Shown here one piece after another: positions 42,201-53,238 of a stretch of DNA of 64,000 nucleotides. The translations under genes and the position numbers were made by a program. The notes under the pieces are model-generated. The model saw only the letters and a list, made by a program, of their open reading frames with translations, was not told the origin of the DNA and ran no database searches. Origin of the DNA: Lucinisca nassula. Lineage: Eukaryota > Mollusca > Bivalvia > Lucinida > Lucinidae. The stretch spans positions 19,197 to 83,196 of the forward strand of contig CAUZLF010000228.1 in the NCBI GenBank assembly GCA_963580285.1. Direction: 5' to 3'. The stretch's first letter is position 1; the number at the start of each line of letters is the position of its first letter.

Positions 42201-43792
42201 AAGACAAAACAAGAGGCCCATGGGCCACAACGCTCACCAGAGCTCAGGGGGCACTGCCCACTGGCAGCATTATATTATGTCGCTTGAATGTGTTGTTGCA
42301 GGACAACAGATGACAATTGACAATTTCCCATCTGTGGCACCTAATAGGCCTAAAAGAACATTATTAAAGGAACATTTCCATGTAAGTTTGACAAAATGTC
42401 TTAAAAGGCATAAATGTTCTCTTTTATAATTTTCCCCATTATAAGATATGGAAATTCTTAACTTGCCATAGCAAACAAACCAAAGAGCCAAATTTCATAA
42501 ACCAGAGCTCAGGTGGGCACTGCCCATGTATTTTAACATGATATGATTTTGATCTACCAATTATAAAGTCTCCCAAACAAGCCCCATACCCAAATGAGCA
42601 CTCATGTGGACTGTATCTGAAATATTAGGTGTTTTATAAAGTAGATGGGGTGGGGCATGAACCCAATAGAGCCCTGGTTGGTGTCACTAAATGCGTCTTA
42701 TCAAAAGGAACAGAGACATATATGGTTAAGCGGTCGGGATATGTATGGCTCCTGAGATGTAACGCCTTTTTAGCAGTGGAGGGATTCGGGCATGGCGGAT
42801 CCCAGAAAAGCCCATGATTGTTGTCACTGAATGCTGAACGGTTTCGAGATATGAGGCCCTTTTATAAAGTGGATGGGAGAGAAATGGCCCCTGCGGATCC
42901 CCCAAGATTTGGGTGACTGAATGTGTCTAATAACAATGAACAAGAGTATAATCATGTGATTATGGGGTGGGGATTTGAATGGTTTCTGAGATATATGGCC
43001 TATTATGAAGTGGGTACTTATCATAAGGAACAAGAATATATATGGTTAAGGGGTGGGGAATTGAACAGTTTCTGAGATATATGACTTTTAATGAAGTAAA
43101 GGGGTGGGAATGGCCCGTGGCACCCCGGGGGTACCCCATGCTGGTGTCACTGATTGGTTCTTATCATAAGGAACAAGAATATATTATGGTTTAGGGGTAG
43201 GGCTCTGAACAGTTTCTCAGATATATGGATTTTTGTGAAGTTGAGGGGTGGAGCATGGACCGGGCATGCCCTGGGTGACTCCTAAGTTGGTGTCACTGAA
43301 TGTGTCTTATCATAAGGAACAAGAATATATATGGTTTAGGGGTGGGGATCTGAAAGGTTTCTGGAATATTTGGCCTTTTATGAAGTGGAGGGGATAGGGC
43401 ATGGCCCCGGCACATCCTGGGGGACCCCCAGGTTGCTGTCACTGAGTGCGTCTGATCATAAGGAACAAGAATATATATGGTTAAGGGGTGGGGATCTGAA
43501 TGGTTTCTGAGATAAATGGCATTTTATGAAGTGGACGGGGTGCCGCATGTCCCCGGCACATCTGGGGGAAGCCCAAAGTTGGTGCCACTTAATGCATCTT
43601 ATCATAAGGAACAAGAATATATATGGTTTTGGTGTGGGGATTTGTAAGGTTTCTGGAATATTCTGCCTTTTATGAAGTGGAGGGGTTGGCATGACCCAGC
43701 ACATCCTGGGTGTCCCCAAGGTTGTTGTCAATGAATGCGAATTATCATAAAGAACGAGAATATCTTATATATGGTTTAGGGGTGGGGATCTG

Positions 43793-43839
43793 TGTGTATG
43801 TGTGTGTGAATTCGGGTTTAACGTCGCTTTCAACAATTT
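43793..43839 (-). mobile_element. SINE-B tail fragment
   Basis: TGTGTGTGAATTCGGGTTTA followed by ACGTCGCTTTCAACAA is the 3' terminal part of SINE-B (reverse). It explains the one over-long unit in the tandem array. Confidence 0.65.
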
Positions 43840-43968
43840 CTGGAATATTGGGCCGTTTATGAAATGGAGGGGGTGGGGCATGGCCCAGGCACATCCCGAG
43901 GGACCCCCAGGTTGCTGTCACTGAGTGCGTCTTATCATAAGAAACAAGAATATATATGGTTTAGGGTG

Positions 43969-44265
43969 TTTGATTGATTTGAGGTTTAACGTCCCCGTCA
44001 ACACTGTGAAGGTCATTTTGGAGACGTTGCTTCCAATTTTGTGGGACTTTTACCCGACATTGAGATGAAATGACATCTCAAGCCCTGTCGTCCAATGAAA
44101 CCAATAGGGTTTATTAGCATGGACGCTCTGCCTCGCACCGGGGTTCCTGGACAGGCTTAGCTCCTCTAAGCGGTTTACCAGTACTAGTGTGTGGGCCGGA
44201 TTCAGCTCTGCGTGGAAGCATCATGCAGCCCATATATTTCTTCAAGCCCCTATGGGCGGGGGCCG
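43969..44265 (-). mobile_element. SINE-A, full length, in the tandem array
   Basis: Perfect 15 bp target duplication ATATGGTTTAGGGTG at 43954-43968 and 44266-44280. It is the best-dated SINE in the window because the uninterrupted array unit is available for comparison. Confidence 0.85.
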
Positions 44266-46079
44266 ATATGGTTTAGGGTGGGGATCTGAATAGTTTCTGA
44301 GATAAATGGCATTCAATGAAGTAGAGTGGGTAGGGCATGTCCCCGGCACATCCGGGGGAATCGCCAGGTTGGTGTCACATAATGCATCTTATTATAAGGA
44401 ACAAGAATATATATGGTTTAGGGAGGGGGATCTGTAAGGTTTCTGAGATATAAGGCATTTTATGAAGTGGAGGGGGCGGGGCATGGCCCCGCCACAACCT
44501 ATGGGACCCCCAGGTTGACATAAAAGCATATGGCTGAGAGAAGTCAACTCAAGGAACATTTCTATGAAAATTTTGTCAAAATATCTGCAAAGGCTTGGTA
44601 GTTAATGCAATTTTTCAATTTTCCCCATTATAAGTCTATGGAAAATCTAAGTTGCCATAGCAACCAAACTAATGAGCCGAATTTCATAAAAAAACATAAA
44701 ACCTGTAAAGGCAAATATGGTGAATATTTCAATAAACTCTCAGCCTCATAGAGCATACGGTTTCTGAGAAGATGATTTTTTAAGTATTTTTTTTCTATTT
44801 TTTTTTCATTTTGGTTTCCCTGGCAACCAATACAAATGAACAGCAGCCTTAAATTCATATGTCAGAGAGTAGATTGTCTAAGGAACATTTCTATTAAAGT
44901 TTTGTCAAAATATCTGCAGAGGCTTGGCAGTAAATGCCAGTTTTCAATTTTCCCCATTATAAGTCTATGTGAACTCTAAGTTGCCATAGCAACCAAACTA
45001 ATGAGCCGATTTTCATAAAAAAAACCCACAAACTTTCAATCCCCCCGCCCAAGGATGCTACAGGCCCAATCGGCCTAGTGGCTTCAGAGGAGAAGTCGTT
45101 TGAAAGTGTTGACGACGGACATACGACGCAGACGACGATGGACAACTGCCTATCCGATAAGCCCCCCCCCCCCCCCCCCCCCCGGAGTCTTCGGCTCTGG
45201 TGAGCTAAAAAGTGAAAGAAATAATTTTAGGAGTATGAAAAAACCATATGCCCATCTTCAGACCTATATGAAAACACCTGCAAAGTTTCAAAACGATCAT
45301 CCTAAAACTGTGAGAGGAATTGCGCTAACAAGGTACCCACTCCCAGTACACTTTAACATTATTATACCTAAAAAAATGGCTAAGTTAAAAAAGACGATAA
45401 AAGTGAAAGAAATAATTTTAGGAGTAAGAAAAAACCACATGCACATCTTCAGACCTATATGAAAACATCTGCAAAGTTTCAAAACGATCACCCTAAAACT
45501 GAGAGGAGTTGTGCTAACAAGGAGCCCACTCCCTATACACTTTAACATTATTATCAAAAAATGGCTATGTTAAATAAAAACCTATCTGGGGAAATAACTC
45601 CAAGAGTTATGGGCCCTTGATAAATATTTTACTACAACAGATTCCTTACCTCAGGCAACAAGTGTGATATAAGTTTCATAAATGTAGAACAAAAAATACA
45701 GAAGTTATTAAAATTATTAAACAAGATATACAGAAAAATCTAAAGTGTCATAGACAAGTTTTCAAGAATTACAAAGGGGAATAACCTTAACAGTATTGAT
45801 CGCAGAACCTTTATTTCCATGTAGCAGCAGCATCTCATCAATATCAAGATTTATGCAAAAAATGATAAGATTCTGTAAACTATTAAGCAAGATATGCAGG
45901 GGAAACCAAAGTGTTACGGACAGGCGGACGGATGGACCGGATGGACGGACGGACAGACGGACAAAGTGAAAACAGTATGCCCCCTTATGTGGGGGGTATA
46001 ATGAATACCCTTAACATAGATTTTTATGGAGAATTGACAATAACTATCCTTCAAATATCACAAAATACTTACCTTATCT

Positions 46080-46290
46080 GTTGCTATGGGAAAACCCAAA
46101 ACAGGATACTGGCAAACAGTGCAGGCCTAGATCAGACACCACAGAACATGGAGTCTGATCAGGGCCTAGTCTGTATGCAAAAAAGTAAGCCATTTTCCAG
46201 ATTTCGAAGAACACAACCCTGCACCCCTAAATGTTGAAATGGACTCCATATCTGAGCCAGAAGATTCCATTCAGTGAAAAATGGGTCAAA
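46080..46290 (-). mobile_element. Decayed TTAA-type MITE, third subfamily
   Basis: CAAACAGTGCAGGCCTAGAT..GTCTGATCAGGGCCTAGTCT hairpin, then CACCCCTAAATGTTGAAATG and AGATTCCATTCAGTG, matching 59450-59677. Terminal TTAA sites are lost. Confidence 0.55.
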
Positions 46291-46785
46291 CACAATCAGT
46301 GACTGGGTCCCAATTTATGACTGGTAACTTTAACGCTCTGCATGCTGGGTATTTTTTTCAGCAGATGTCATTTTTTATTATTATTTTTCTTAATTTTTCC
46401 AGGAAGCAGGATTTGACATTTCATAGGAGACAATTTGCATGACATCATGTGAACAAGTCCTTGAAATAAAGACCCCCCTAAACCCCACTTTATATAGAGA
46501 AAACTGGGGTTTAAGCGGGTATACATTATTTCCTTATTTCCACTCCAAGACATAGGTTGTGAGTACTCGTTAGAACCGCCTCATTGCCTCACTAACAAGC
46601 ATCCATGACCTATGTTTGCAGTATTTATAAGAAAAATATCAGGGATTTTTTATCAGAAAAGTAGCCATTTTGGTGATGAGAAATATGCACTATATCGCAC
46701 GGGTTTGTTATCGTAATGAGATATCAGAAAAATACCAACACTTTGTCATCTGCTGAATAAGCCCAGAGAGTGGTAAAGGTTAAGC

Positions 46786-46998
46786 TTAACCCTTGTCCTG
46801 CTGAATATTTATATATGCCACAACCACTACCGATTATCAACCAATCAGATTACTTGATGCAAATTATTGCAACAAATTCACAATCTAAATGGCAAACGAT
46901 GTAGATCCTGATCAGATGGTTTCGTCAGAAGCCATCTGATCTGGATCTACATTGTTTCAAAGATAAGGCATATCCGGGATTAGCAGGACAAGGGTTAA
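46786..46998 (+). mobile_element. TTAA-flanked MITE (piggyBac-type)
   Basis: TTAA at 46786-46789 and 46995-46998; ends CCCTTGTCCTGCTGA and TTAGCAGGACAAGGG; central GTAGATCCTGATCAGATGGT hairpin. Confidence 0.8.
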
Positions 46999-47345
46999 TA
47001 AAGTTAAATAAAATTAGTAAATAAAGTTCTCAGCAAAAGCAGGTTTCTATGAGAAGACGAAAAACAAGGACACTCCCGTCACAAAAATATCTGTATGTTG
47101 CTCAATGGTTGACGCTATTGAAATAAATAAAGGCCATTTCACAATATCTTCTGTAGGTTCAGATTTTCGAGACAGAGCATTTATATCTATATATTATCAA
47201 GCCGTTTTTTTATTTTCCCACTCTGCAGTGCATGTCAAAATGAAAGATGATTAAAAATCCACACACTATTTTGAAGTAAAAAAAAATGAAACCAGCATTA
47301 TGCATAGATCCAAATGTTGTGAAGGAGATTAAGAAAAGCCATCAA
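46999..47345. other. Unassigned spacer
   Basis: AT-rich sequence with no recognisable gene or element. Confidence 0.3.
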
Positions 47346-47347
47346 AA

Positions 47348-48340
47348 ACAAGATGTGTTTATGAAACACGAACATGTCCCTGGGCATGGTCATTCTTTAT
47401 TCAAAGTTGCTCACAGTTCAAGGTCAAGGTCACAGGTCAAGACTTTTGTTTGTGTGGGAAGCCCTTGACACAAGGAACTTACATGCCAAATATGAAAGCT
47501 CTATCTTAAACGGTTCAAAGGTTATGAACAAAAATATTTTTTTCTTTAAAGTAGGTCAAGGTCACAGGTCAGAGTTTTTGCATGAATGTAAAGCTCTTGT
47601 CACAAGGAACCTACATGCCAAATATAAAGGCTCTATCTTAAACGGTTCAAAAATTATGAACAATTTAATTTTTTCTTTTAAGTAGGTCAAGTTCATGGTC
47701 CAAACATTTTGCATGAATGTAAAGCTCCTATCACAAGGAACCTACATGCCAAATATGAAGGCTCTATCCCAAACGGTTCAAAAGTTATGACCAAAAATGT
47801 TTATTTTTTAAGTAGGTCAAAGGTCAAGGTCACAGGTCATTTTTTGCATGGATGTTAAGCTCTTGTCACAAGGAACCTACATGCTAAATATGAAGGCTGT
47901 ATCTCAAACAGTTCAAAAGTTATGACCAATATTAACTTTTTCTTTTATGTAGGTCAAAGGTCAAGGTCACAGGTCAAATTTTTTTGTGTGAATGTAAAGC
48001 TCTTGTCACAAGGAACCTACATGCAAAATATGAAGGCTCTATCTCAAAGGGTATAAAAGTTATGACCAAAACGTTATTTTTTATTTTAAGTAGGTCAAAG
48101 GTCAAGGTCACAGGTCAAAATTTTTTGCATGAATGTAAAGCATTTGTCACAAGGAACATACATGCCAAATAGAAGGCTGTATCTAAAGTGGTTCATTAGC
48201 TATGACCAATGTAATTTTTTTCTTTTAAGTAGGTCAAAGGTCAAGGTCACAGATCAAAATTTTTTGTGTGAATGTAAAGCTCTTGTCACAAGGAACCTAC
48301 ATGCAAAATACACAGTTTCAAGATAGATCCCAAAAATGTA
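47348..48340 (+). mobile_element. Pearl-like element with AGGTCA tandem array
   Basis: The start ACAAGATGTGTTTATGAAAC matches the head of 1798-2107. Seven units of about 137 bp (about 47400 to 48300) repeat AAGCTCTTGTCACAAGGAAC, CTACATGCCAAATATGAAGG and GGTTCAAAAGTTATGACCAA, and each ends with AGGTCAAAGGTCAAGGTCAC or a shorter form. The usual microsatellite end is missing; the TA-flanked element at 48348 begins just beyond the last unit. Confidence 0.7.
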
Positions 48341-48609
48341 TAGATTACAGTAAAATTCCGCTATTAAGACCACTTTCTAGACTTCTAAAAAGTGGTCTTA
48401 TTAGCGGGGTGGTCCTAAGTGAACGAGATATTGTTGGTAAGACTGATTCAATTTTTATGTGCATTGTGCCTTTTTTACTGATTCTTGCTAGATGGTACTT
48501 AGTAGTTATTTCTGTCTTTAACTTTACTGATCCTCAATTTAACTGAAAGTTCTATATTCCATTTTAATTACTGGCAATATTACACCACTAAAAATCACAG
48601 TAATGATAA

Positions 48610-48938
48610 TGTGTGTGAATTCGGGTTTAACGTCGCTTTCAACAATTTTCCAGTCATATCACGACGGTGTCTGGTTGCGACAGGGAGCTCAATGCTCACT
48701 TTTATAGTGCTGCCTCACTGAAGTATCATGTCCCAGACACATTACATGATACCACACCCAGTCACATTATCCTGACACTGGATCGACCAGTCCTAGCTCT
48801 TCCCCGTAAATCTGAGTGCCAAGCGAGGAGCAGCTAGTACCATTTTTAACGACTTTGGTATGTCGCGGCCCGGGATCGAACCCGAGACCTCCCGTTCCCC
48901 GGAGCGGACACTCTACCAACTGAGCTATCGGGGCCGGT
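48610..48938 (-). mobile_element. tRNA-derived SINE-B, full length
   Basis: Perfect 12 bp duplication CAGTAATGATAA (48598-48609 and 48939-48950). The head (48864-48935, minus strand) is a tRNA-like sequence: GATAGCTCAGTTGGTAGAGT (A box), GGTTCGATCCC (B box). The body includes CTAGCTGCTCCTCGCTTGGC, CACTATAAAAGTGAGC and the 3' end TTGAAAGCGACGTTAAACCC with a CA-rich tail. It is not a functional tRNA gene: the cloverleaf is degenerate and continues into SINE sequence. Confidence 0.88.
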
Positions 48939-49408
48939 CAGTAATGATAAGAGTATGAATTTAATGATGCTTTATATCATACCCAATCGTTCCAAAATAA
49001 TATTCTTAAGGACATTCAACATGGCCGCCTGGACAAATGAGCAAGAATGACAGTGGTGCTGAATATGCAAGAAATTGAATGCAACCATTTTGTTTTAGCC
49101 AACTAATATAATTGGAACATAAACTTGATTTCTTAAAGTTTTTTAAATACCTGCTAGAAAAGTAAAATGTTGTTCAGAGTTTTTTCTTCACTCACCTGAA
49201 AAATGCCAAACTTTGTGTATCAAAACTGGAAAATTCCCACAAGTAACAATGAAAAAAAGAAATCACTGAGTAGTTACATGTTTCCTTAAGGTGCACCAGG
49301 AATCTAAATTTTGATTAGCTGCACTAAATTCAAATAAACTGTTTTCAACCAAGGCATGTTTTGTGTTCAGGAAAAAAATCTTGTCTTTTTATTTTACACA
49401 TTTCTTGA

Positions 49409-49696
49409 GGAACGGGAGGTCACGGGTTCGATCCCGGGCCGCGACATACCAGTCGTTAAAAATGGTACTAGCTGCTCCTCACTTGGCACTCAGATTTACG
49501 GGGTAGAGCTAGGACTGGTCGACCCAGTGTCAGGATAATGTGACTGGGCGTGGTATCATGTAATGTGTCTGGGACATGATACTTCAGTGAGGCAGCACTA
49601 TAAAAGTGAGCATTGAGCTCCCTGTCGCAACCAGACACCGTCGTGATATGACTGAAAAATTGTTGAAAGCGACGTTAAACCCGAATTCACACACAC
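49409..49696 (+). mobile_element. tRNA-derived SINE-B, 5'-truncated
   Basis: A perfect 13 bp duplication ACACATTTCTTGA (49396-49408 and 49697-49709) frames a copy that starts inside the tRNA-like head, just before GGTTCGATCCC. It lacks the A box, so it should be transcriptionally dead. Confidence 0.88.
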
Positions 49697-49709
49697 ACAC
49701 ATTTCTTGA

Positions 49710-51572
49710 CACAATAAAAGAAGTCCTTTCTGTGTATGGAGAGATAAACTTGCATTCATTGGAATAAATATGCAGATAAGTTTATTTTTGTGGCTGACTG
49801 AACACACCTGTGTAAAGTCTACAGGTAGAAAAAAAGAACGGGAACAAATTAAGACCAATCTTTAACACTAGCTACTGTGATTTTAAAGTTGTTATTAAAT
49901 TTTCTTTCGCCTAAATTCTCCATTAACTTGATATAATTTTGTCAAACATATCATTTATATCTAAAAAATGCAATACAATCATGATTAATGCTGTGTAACT
50001 ATTTTGTAAAACTAGGTGGTGAAGTATACTGACTTACATGAGGATTCTGATAAAATACTAACGGATGGATATGCAGTATATTGACCAGGGGGTTAAAATA
50101 ACTTCCTTAATATGTAAAAGCGAAAGATACGAAAAATGGTTGTGGTTTGAAGAGAAATATTTATAAAATCAATTGAAACTCGTCGCTGTGACCATTATTT
50201 TCCTCCATGAAAAATTGACGGTTTGTGACATCAATCTGGTTACCGGCTTCATATCTGGTTCAAGATTCTTTGACTACGTCTTTGGGCGTTTACAACATCA
50301 CTCTTCTCTAACGTCCGGTCTGTGCCGTTTATAAGTGTTCGTGAGCAGGACTGAGCTGGTCTGGACATAAATTTGGCTTGAAAATGCTGCCAAAGTAAAT
50401 GTAGGCTACACTGAACCACTTTTCCTCGATACATTTCTCTCGTTTTGAACGATGACAAAATTCTTGTAAAAGCCAAACTTGTTTAAAAATTAAAGTACTC
50501 GGCTCCATCCTGAAACCAGCATTTCTATAACAGTGCTCTCCCTTCAGACAAATTGCGTATGAAAAGTAGTTTCAAAAGTATTTATTGAATAAATGTATAT
50601 AATTTTTACTTTGCCGGTGACATCCCCTGGAATCCTAAAAGAAGATTTCATAACGTACATAAATTTATTACAATAATGTAAATATGACGAGAAATAACTT
50701 GATCTTTCGCTGATAAAAAAGTGCCTTGGCATATTAATCTAATGTTTTAGCCAGGGTATTGTTCGGCTCCTTGCTGAAAAACTTTACACAAAGTAACACA
50801 ACAAATGTATTGTCGAAATGTTAGTATTTGATAGTTCCTATGTGAAAATGGAATGGTGCGGTTTTAAAGATGTATGTCTGGGGTTTCAGATTATACCAAG
50901 TACCTTGGCGATCCCGTCATGGTTACGTCAATACAAACGTGTGAGCTTGCGTGTAAACACATCCCCAGATGTTCGGCCATGATGAATTTTGTTTCGAAAT
51001 TTTCTACACACCACGTGAACGAAAATTAATTATTCGCTTTTGGAGCTGTTTTATGAAAAAATATATCCCGGTGCACCTTCCCTGTGCAATTACTCATGCA
51101 CAAGTGGCAATATATTTTATATTTATTCATAAATAATTTGGTTCTAAGTCTAAAACAAACGAGCATATATTGCAATATTGATTTACATTTCTCTCTTTAT
51201 AGTAATTCAGATATTTAAGTGGTTTTGTCTTGAGTAAACTTTGCCGTGCTATTTTTTACACTAATAAGAAAAAAATTTCTGAGACCTTTGCTTAAGGCTC
51301 AAATTCATAATTTCTTTTTTCAAGTGCATATTGTGCTATTTCAGCCATGTTGGTCGCAGAATATCCTTAAATATCTGAAGAAAGCAGAACTGCACATTAT
51401 CAAAACTATTTGACACTGATACTCATAACACATATTGTTAGTTTAAACATATTTATTTCTCTGTTCACCATACGAAATACAATATATAAATTTTTACATT
51501 ATAACCAGGATTAGAACAGAAGCTATCAGCTTATTTAGTTCTTCTCCTCAAACACAATATACACATTTACAT
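49710..51572. other. Unassigned, possibly unique sequence
   Basis: No known repeat was recognised. The segment 50230-50480 has more CpG than its surroundings and several overlapping open frames on the minus strand, but no splice-supported exon or recognisable protein. Confidence 0.3.
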
Positions 51573-51585
51573 CTATAATGACGGT

Positions 51586-51886
51586 TTTGTTTGTTTGTTT
51601 GAGGTTTAACGTCCCCGTCAACACTGTAAAGGTCATTTTGGAGACGCTGCTTCCAATTTTGTGGGACTTTTACCCGACATTGAGATGAAATGACTTCTCA
51701 AGTCCTGACGCCCAATGAAACCAATAGGGTTTATTAGCATGGACGGTCCGCCTCGCACCGCGGTTCCTGGACAGGCTTAGATCCTCTAAGGGGTTTACCA
51801 GTACTAGTGTGCGGGCCAGATTCAGCTCTGCGTGGAAGCATCATGCAGCCCATATATTTCTTCAAGCCCATATGGGTGGGGGCCAC
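51586..51886 (-). mobile_element. SINE-A, full length
   Basis: Perfect 13 bp duplication CTATAATGACGGT at 51573-51585 and 51887-51899. Confidence 0.8.
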
Positions 51887-52224
51887 CTATAATGACGGTA
51901 GACAGTTTTTAAATGACAGTCAAGAATAGACACAAGCAAATAATATCCAACTTAGTAATATACATGTATGTGAAGACGTTTTTCAAATGAACATTTCTAT
52001 GTGCTTAAATCTTTAGAAAGATAGCAAATGCATCAAAATTTAGCAAAATCATGATGAATTGTAACTTCATAATTGATAATTGATTGATATGCTTTTAGGT
52101 AGAAAATATAAATATAATAAGCAAAATATGATACGACAAACGTACAAAAATATAATGAGTGGAATCCAGAGGGTCAAGGAGAAGACATGATGACTGTTGC
52201 ATGGTACAGCAACTTCAATGACGC

Positions 52225-52735
52225 TCAAAATCTTTTAGTCTCTCCAATGTCTTTCTGTACAGCTTCAAAGATGACATTATTTGCATGTACGGCAATAAAA
52301 TTGTTACCGAAGAGAAAGAATTGAATTGAAACTGTCGAGTAAGCAGTTATAGAGTATATTAGATTCACTCGATGGTTGTCATAGAGTGGACAATCAAGAA
52401 AATAATGTTCTGCGGTTTCAGTTTCTCCACATGCACAAAGAGGTGAGTCGGAGATGTTTTTCTGGAACAAGTCATAACTGAGGGAGCTGCATCGTGTTCA
52501 AAGTTGAGTATGTAATATTTGCAGTTTTCTGTTAACAGTATAATAGAATTTCGGAACTAATCTGTTCCTGCCTTTCAATTTATGTTTAAAACTTGTCACA
52601 GAGTCAAAATTTCTGACATAAAGTAGTAAGTCGTTCCAATCCCGAATTGAGGATGGAAGAAAAGAATTATAGTAATGATTAGTACGTGTTTGAATCGTCT
52701 GAATGTCATTTGAGTTACAAGGTTGTATACCGATG
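52225..52735 (-). pseudogene. C-terminal end of a third LINE polymerase
   Basis: The minus strand encodes, in one frame, TRTNHYYNSFLPSSIRDWND, then KGRNRLVPKFYY, an in-frame TGA (52500-52498), and after it PLCACGETETAEHYFLDCPL, ending at a stop at 52225. The C-x-C-x(8)-H-x(4)-C pattern is the zinc-binding-like C terminus seen in many molluscan Jockey/CR1-group polymerases. The TGA stands where an Arg codon (CGA) would fit, a typical CpG decay. RT and endonuclease domains are absent. Confidence 0.75.
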
Positions 52736-53238
52736 CACTACTGACAGGATGAGGTACAAGAGAAGATAGTTAAGAAGGCACAATACAGTAAACCATTTTA
52801 TAAAACTGTTAATTTGTGGTTTTTGCATCTTTCTTCTAAAGACTCTCACTTTGTTTCCTCATACAAAGCTCATACATATTGTTTAAATCAACACACAGCT
52901 TAATTAGTAAAGGTAAACTGCTGTTTTCCAACCTTTAGGGATGTGTGTGAACATAATCAAGAGCTGTTGTAATGGTGGGAATTCAGCAAAAATTTATACC
53001 TGACCAGTGAACTGAGAGATACAAATTAACTTGACTTGACCAAAAAGTGGTCTCAATAGCGAACAGTGATGACAGATTTGGTTTTTTAAAAGCCGTCTTA
53101 ATACTGAATAGCGGGGTGGTCTCATTATCGGAATAAAGCTCTTAATTATATAGGAAATAATTTGGGTCTGGCAAAAAACGGTCTTAACAACAGAGTGGTC
53201 CTAATATATGGGTGGTAGCGTAATTCTACTGTATATAG

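Larger units (their letters stand above)
42640..44520 (+). repeat. Tandem array, period about 145 bp
   Basis: The phrase ATCATAAGGAACAAGAATAT starts at about 43020, 43162, 43311, 43455, 43601, 43743, 43933 and 44390. Spacing is 142-149 except where a 47 bp SINE-B tail (43793-43839) and a full SINE-A (43969-44265) have inserted. Confidence 0.85.
42207..45208 (+). mobile_element. 3 kb tandem-repeat element with GCTCACCAGAGC ends
   Basis: It begins CAAGAGGCCCATGGGCC.. with GCTCACCAGAGCTC and ends GGCTCTGGTGAGCTAAAAA. Inside is a 145 bp tandem array (42640-44520) and a 3' module (44520-45120) with CCATTATAAGTCTATGGAAA and GTTGCCATAGCAACCAAACT. A 22-base C-run is at 45162-45183. A second member of the family is at 54814-56806. 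It encodes no protein. Confidence 0.6.
40435..46005 (+). mobile_element. Tandem-repeat element with ACGG microsatellite end, carrying two inserted elements
   Basis: Units of about 180 bp (GCGCTAACAAGGTACCCACT, ACACTTTAACATTATT, AAAATGGCTAAGTTAAAAAA, AATAATTTTAGGAGTA) occupy 40435-40966 and, after a 4.2 kb interruption, 45210-45580. The array runs into a unique part and ends with an ACGG/GACA microsatellite (45917-45962) and ATGCCCCCTTATGTGGGGGG. The interruption consists of the elements at 40967-42200 and about 42207-45208; the flanks left of, between and right of them join into one array unit. The layout is pearl-like. Confidence 0.65.
48348..53231. mobile_element. Possible 4.9 kb TA-flanked DNA transposon carrying SINE and LINE insertions
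   Basis: CAGTAAAATTCCGCTATTA at the left and TAGCGTAATTCTACTG at the right are inverted ends, each preceded or followed by TA (48346-48347 and 53232-53233). Both subterminal regions carry the phrases AGTGGTCT and GCGGGGTGGTC. The interior holds SINE-B copies, SINE-A and a LINE fragment. Because so much has inserted, the two ends could instead belong to different copies. Confidence 0.45.

Noticed and set aside
48864..48935. tRNA-like sequence (GATAGCTCAGTTGG .. GGTTCGATCCC) that could be called a tRNA gene
   Set aside because: It continues without a terminator into SINE body, has a SINE tail and 12 bp target duplication, and the anticodon arm does not fold convincingly. The same holds for the heads at 32040-32110, 39480-39530 and 60806-60880.
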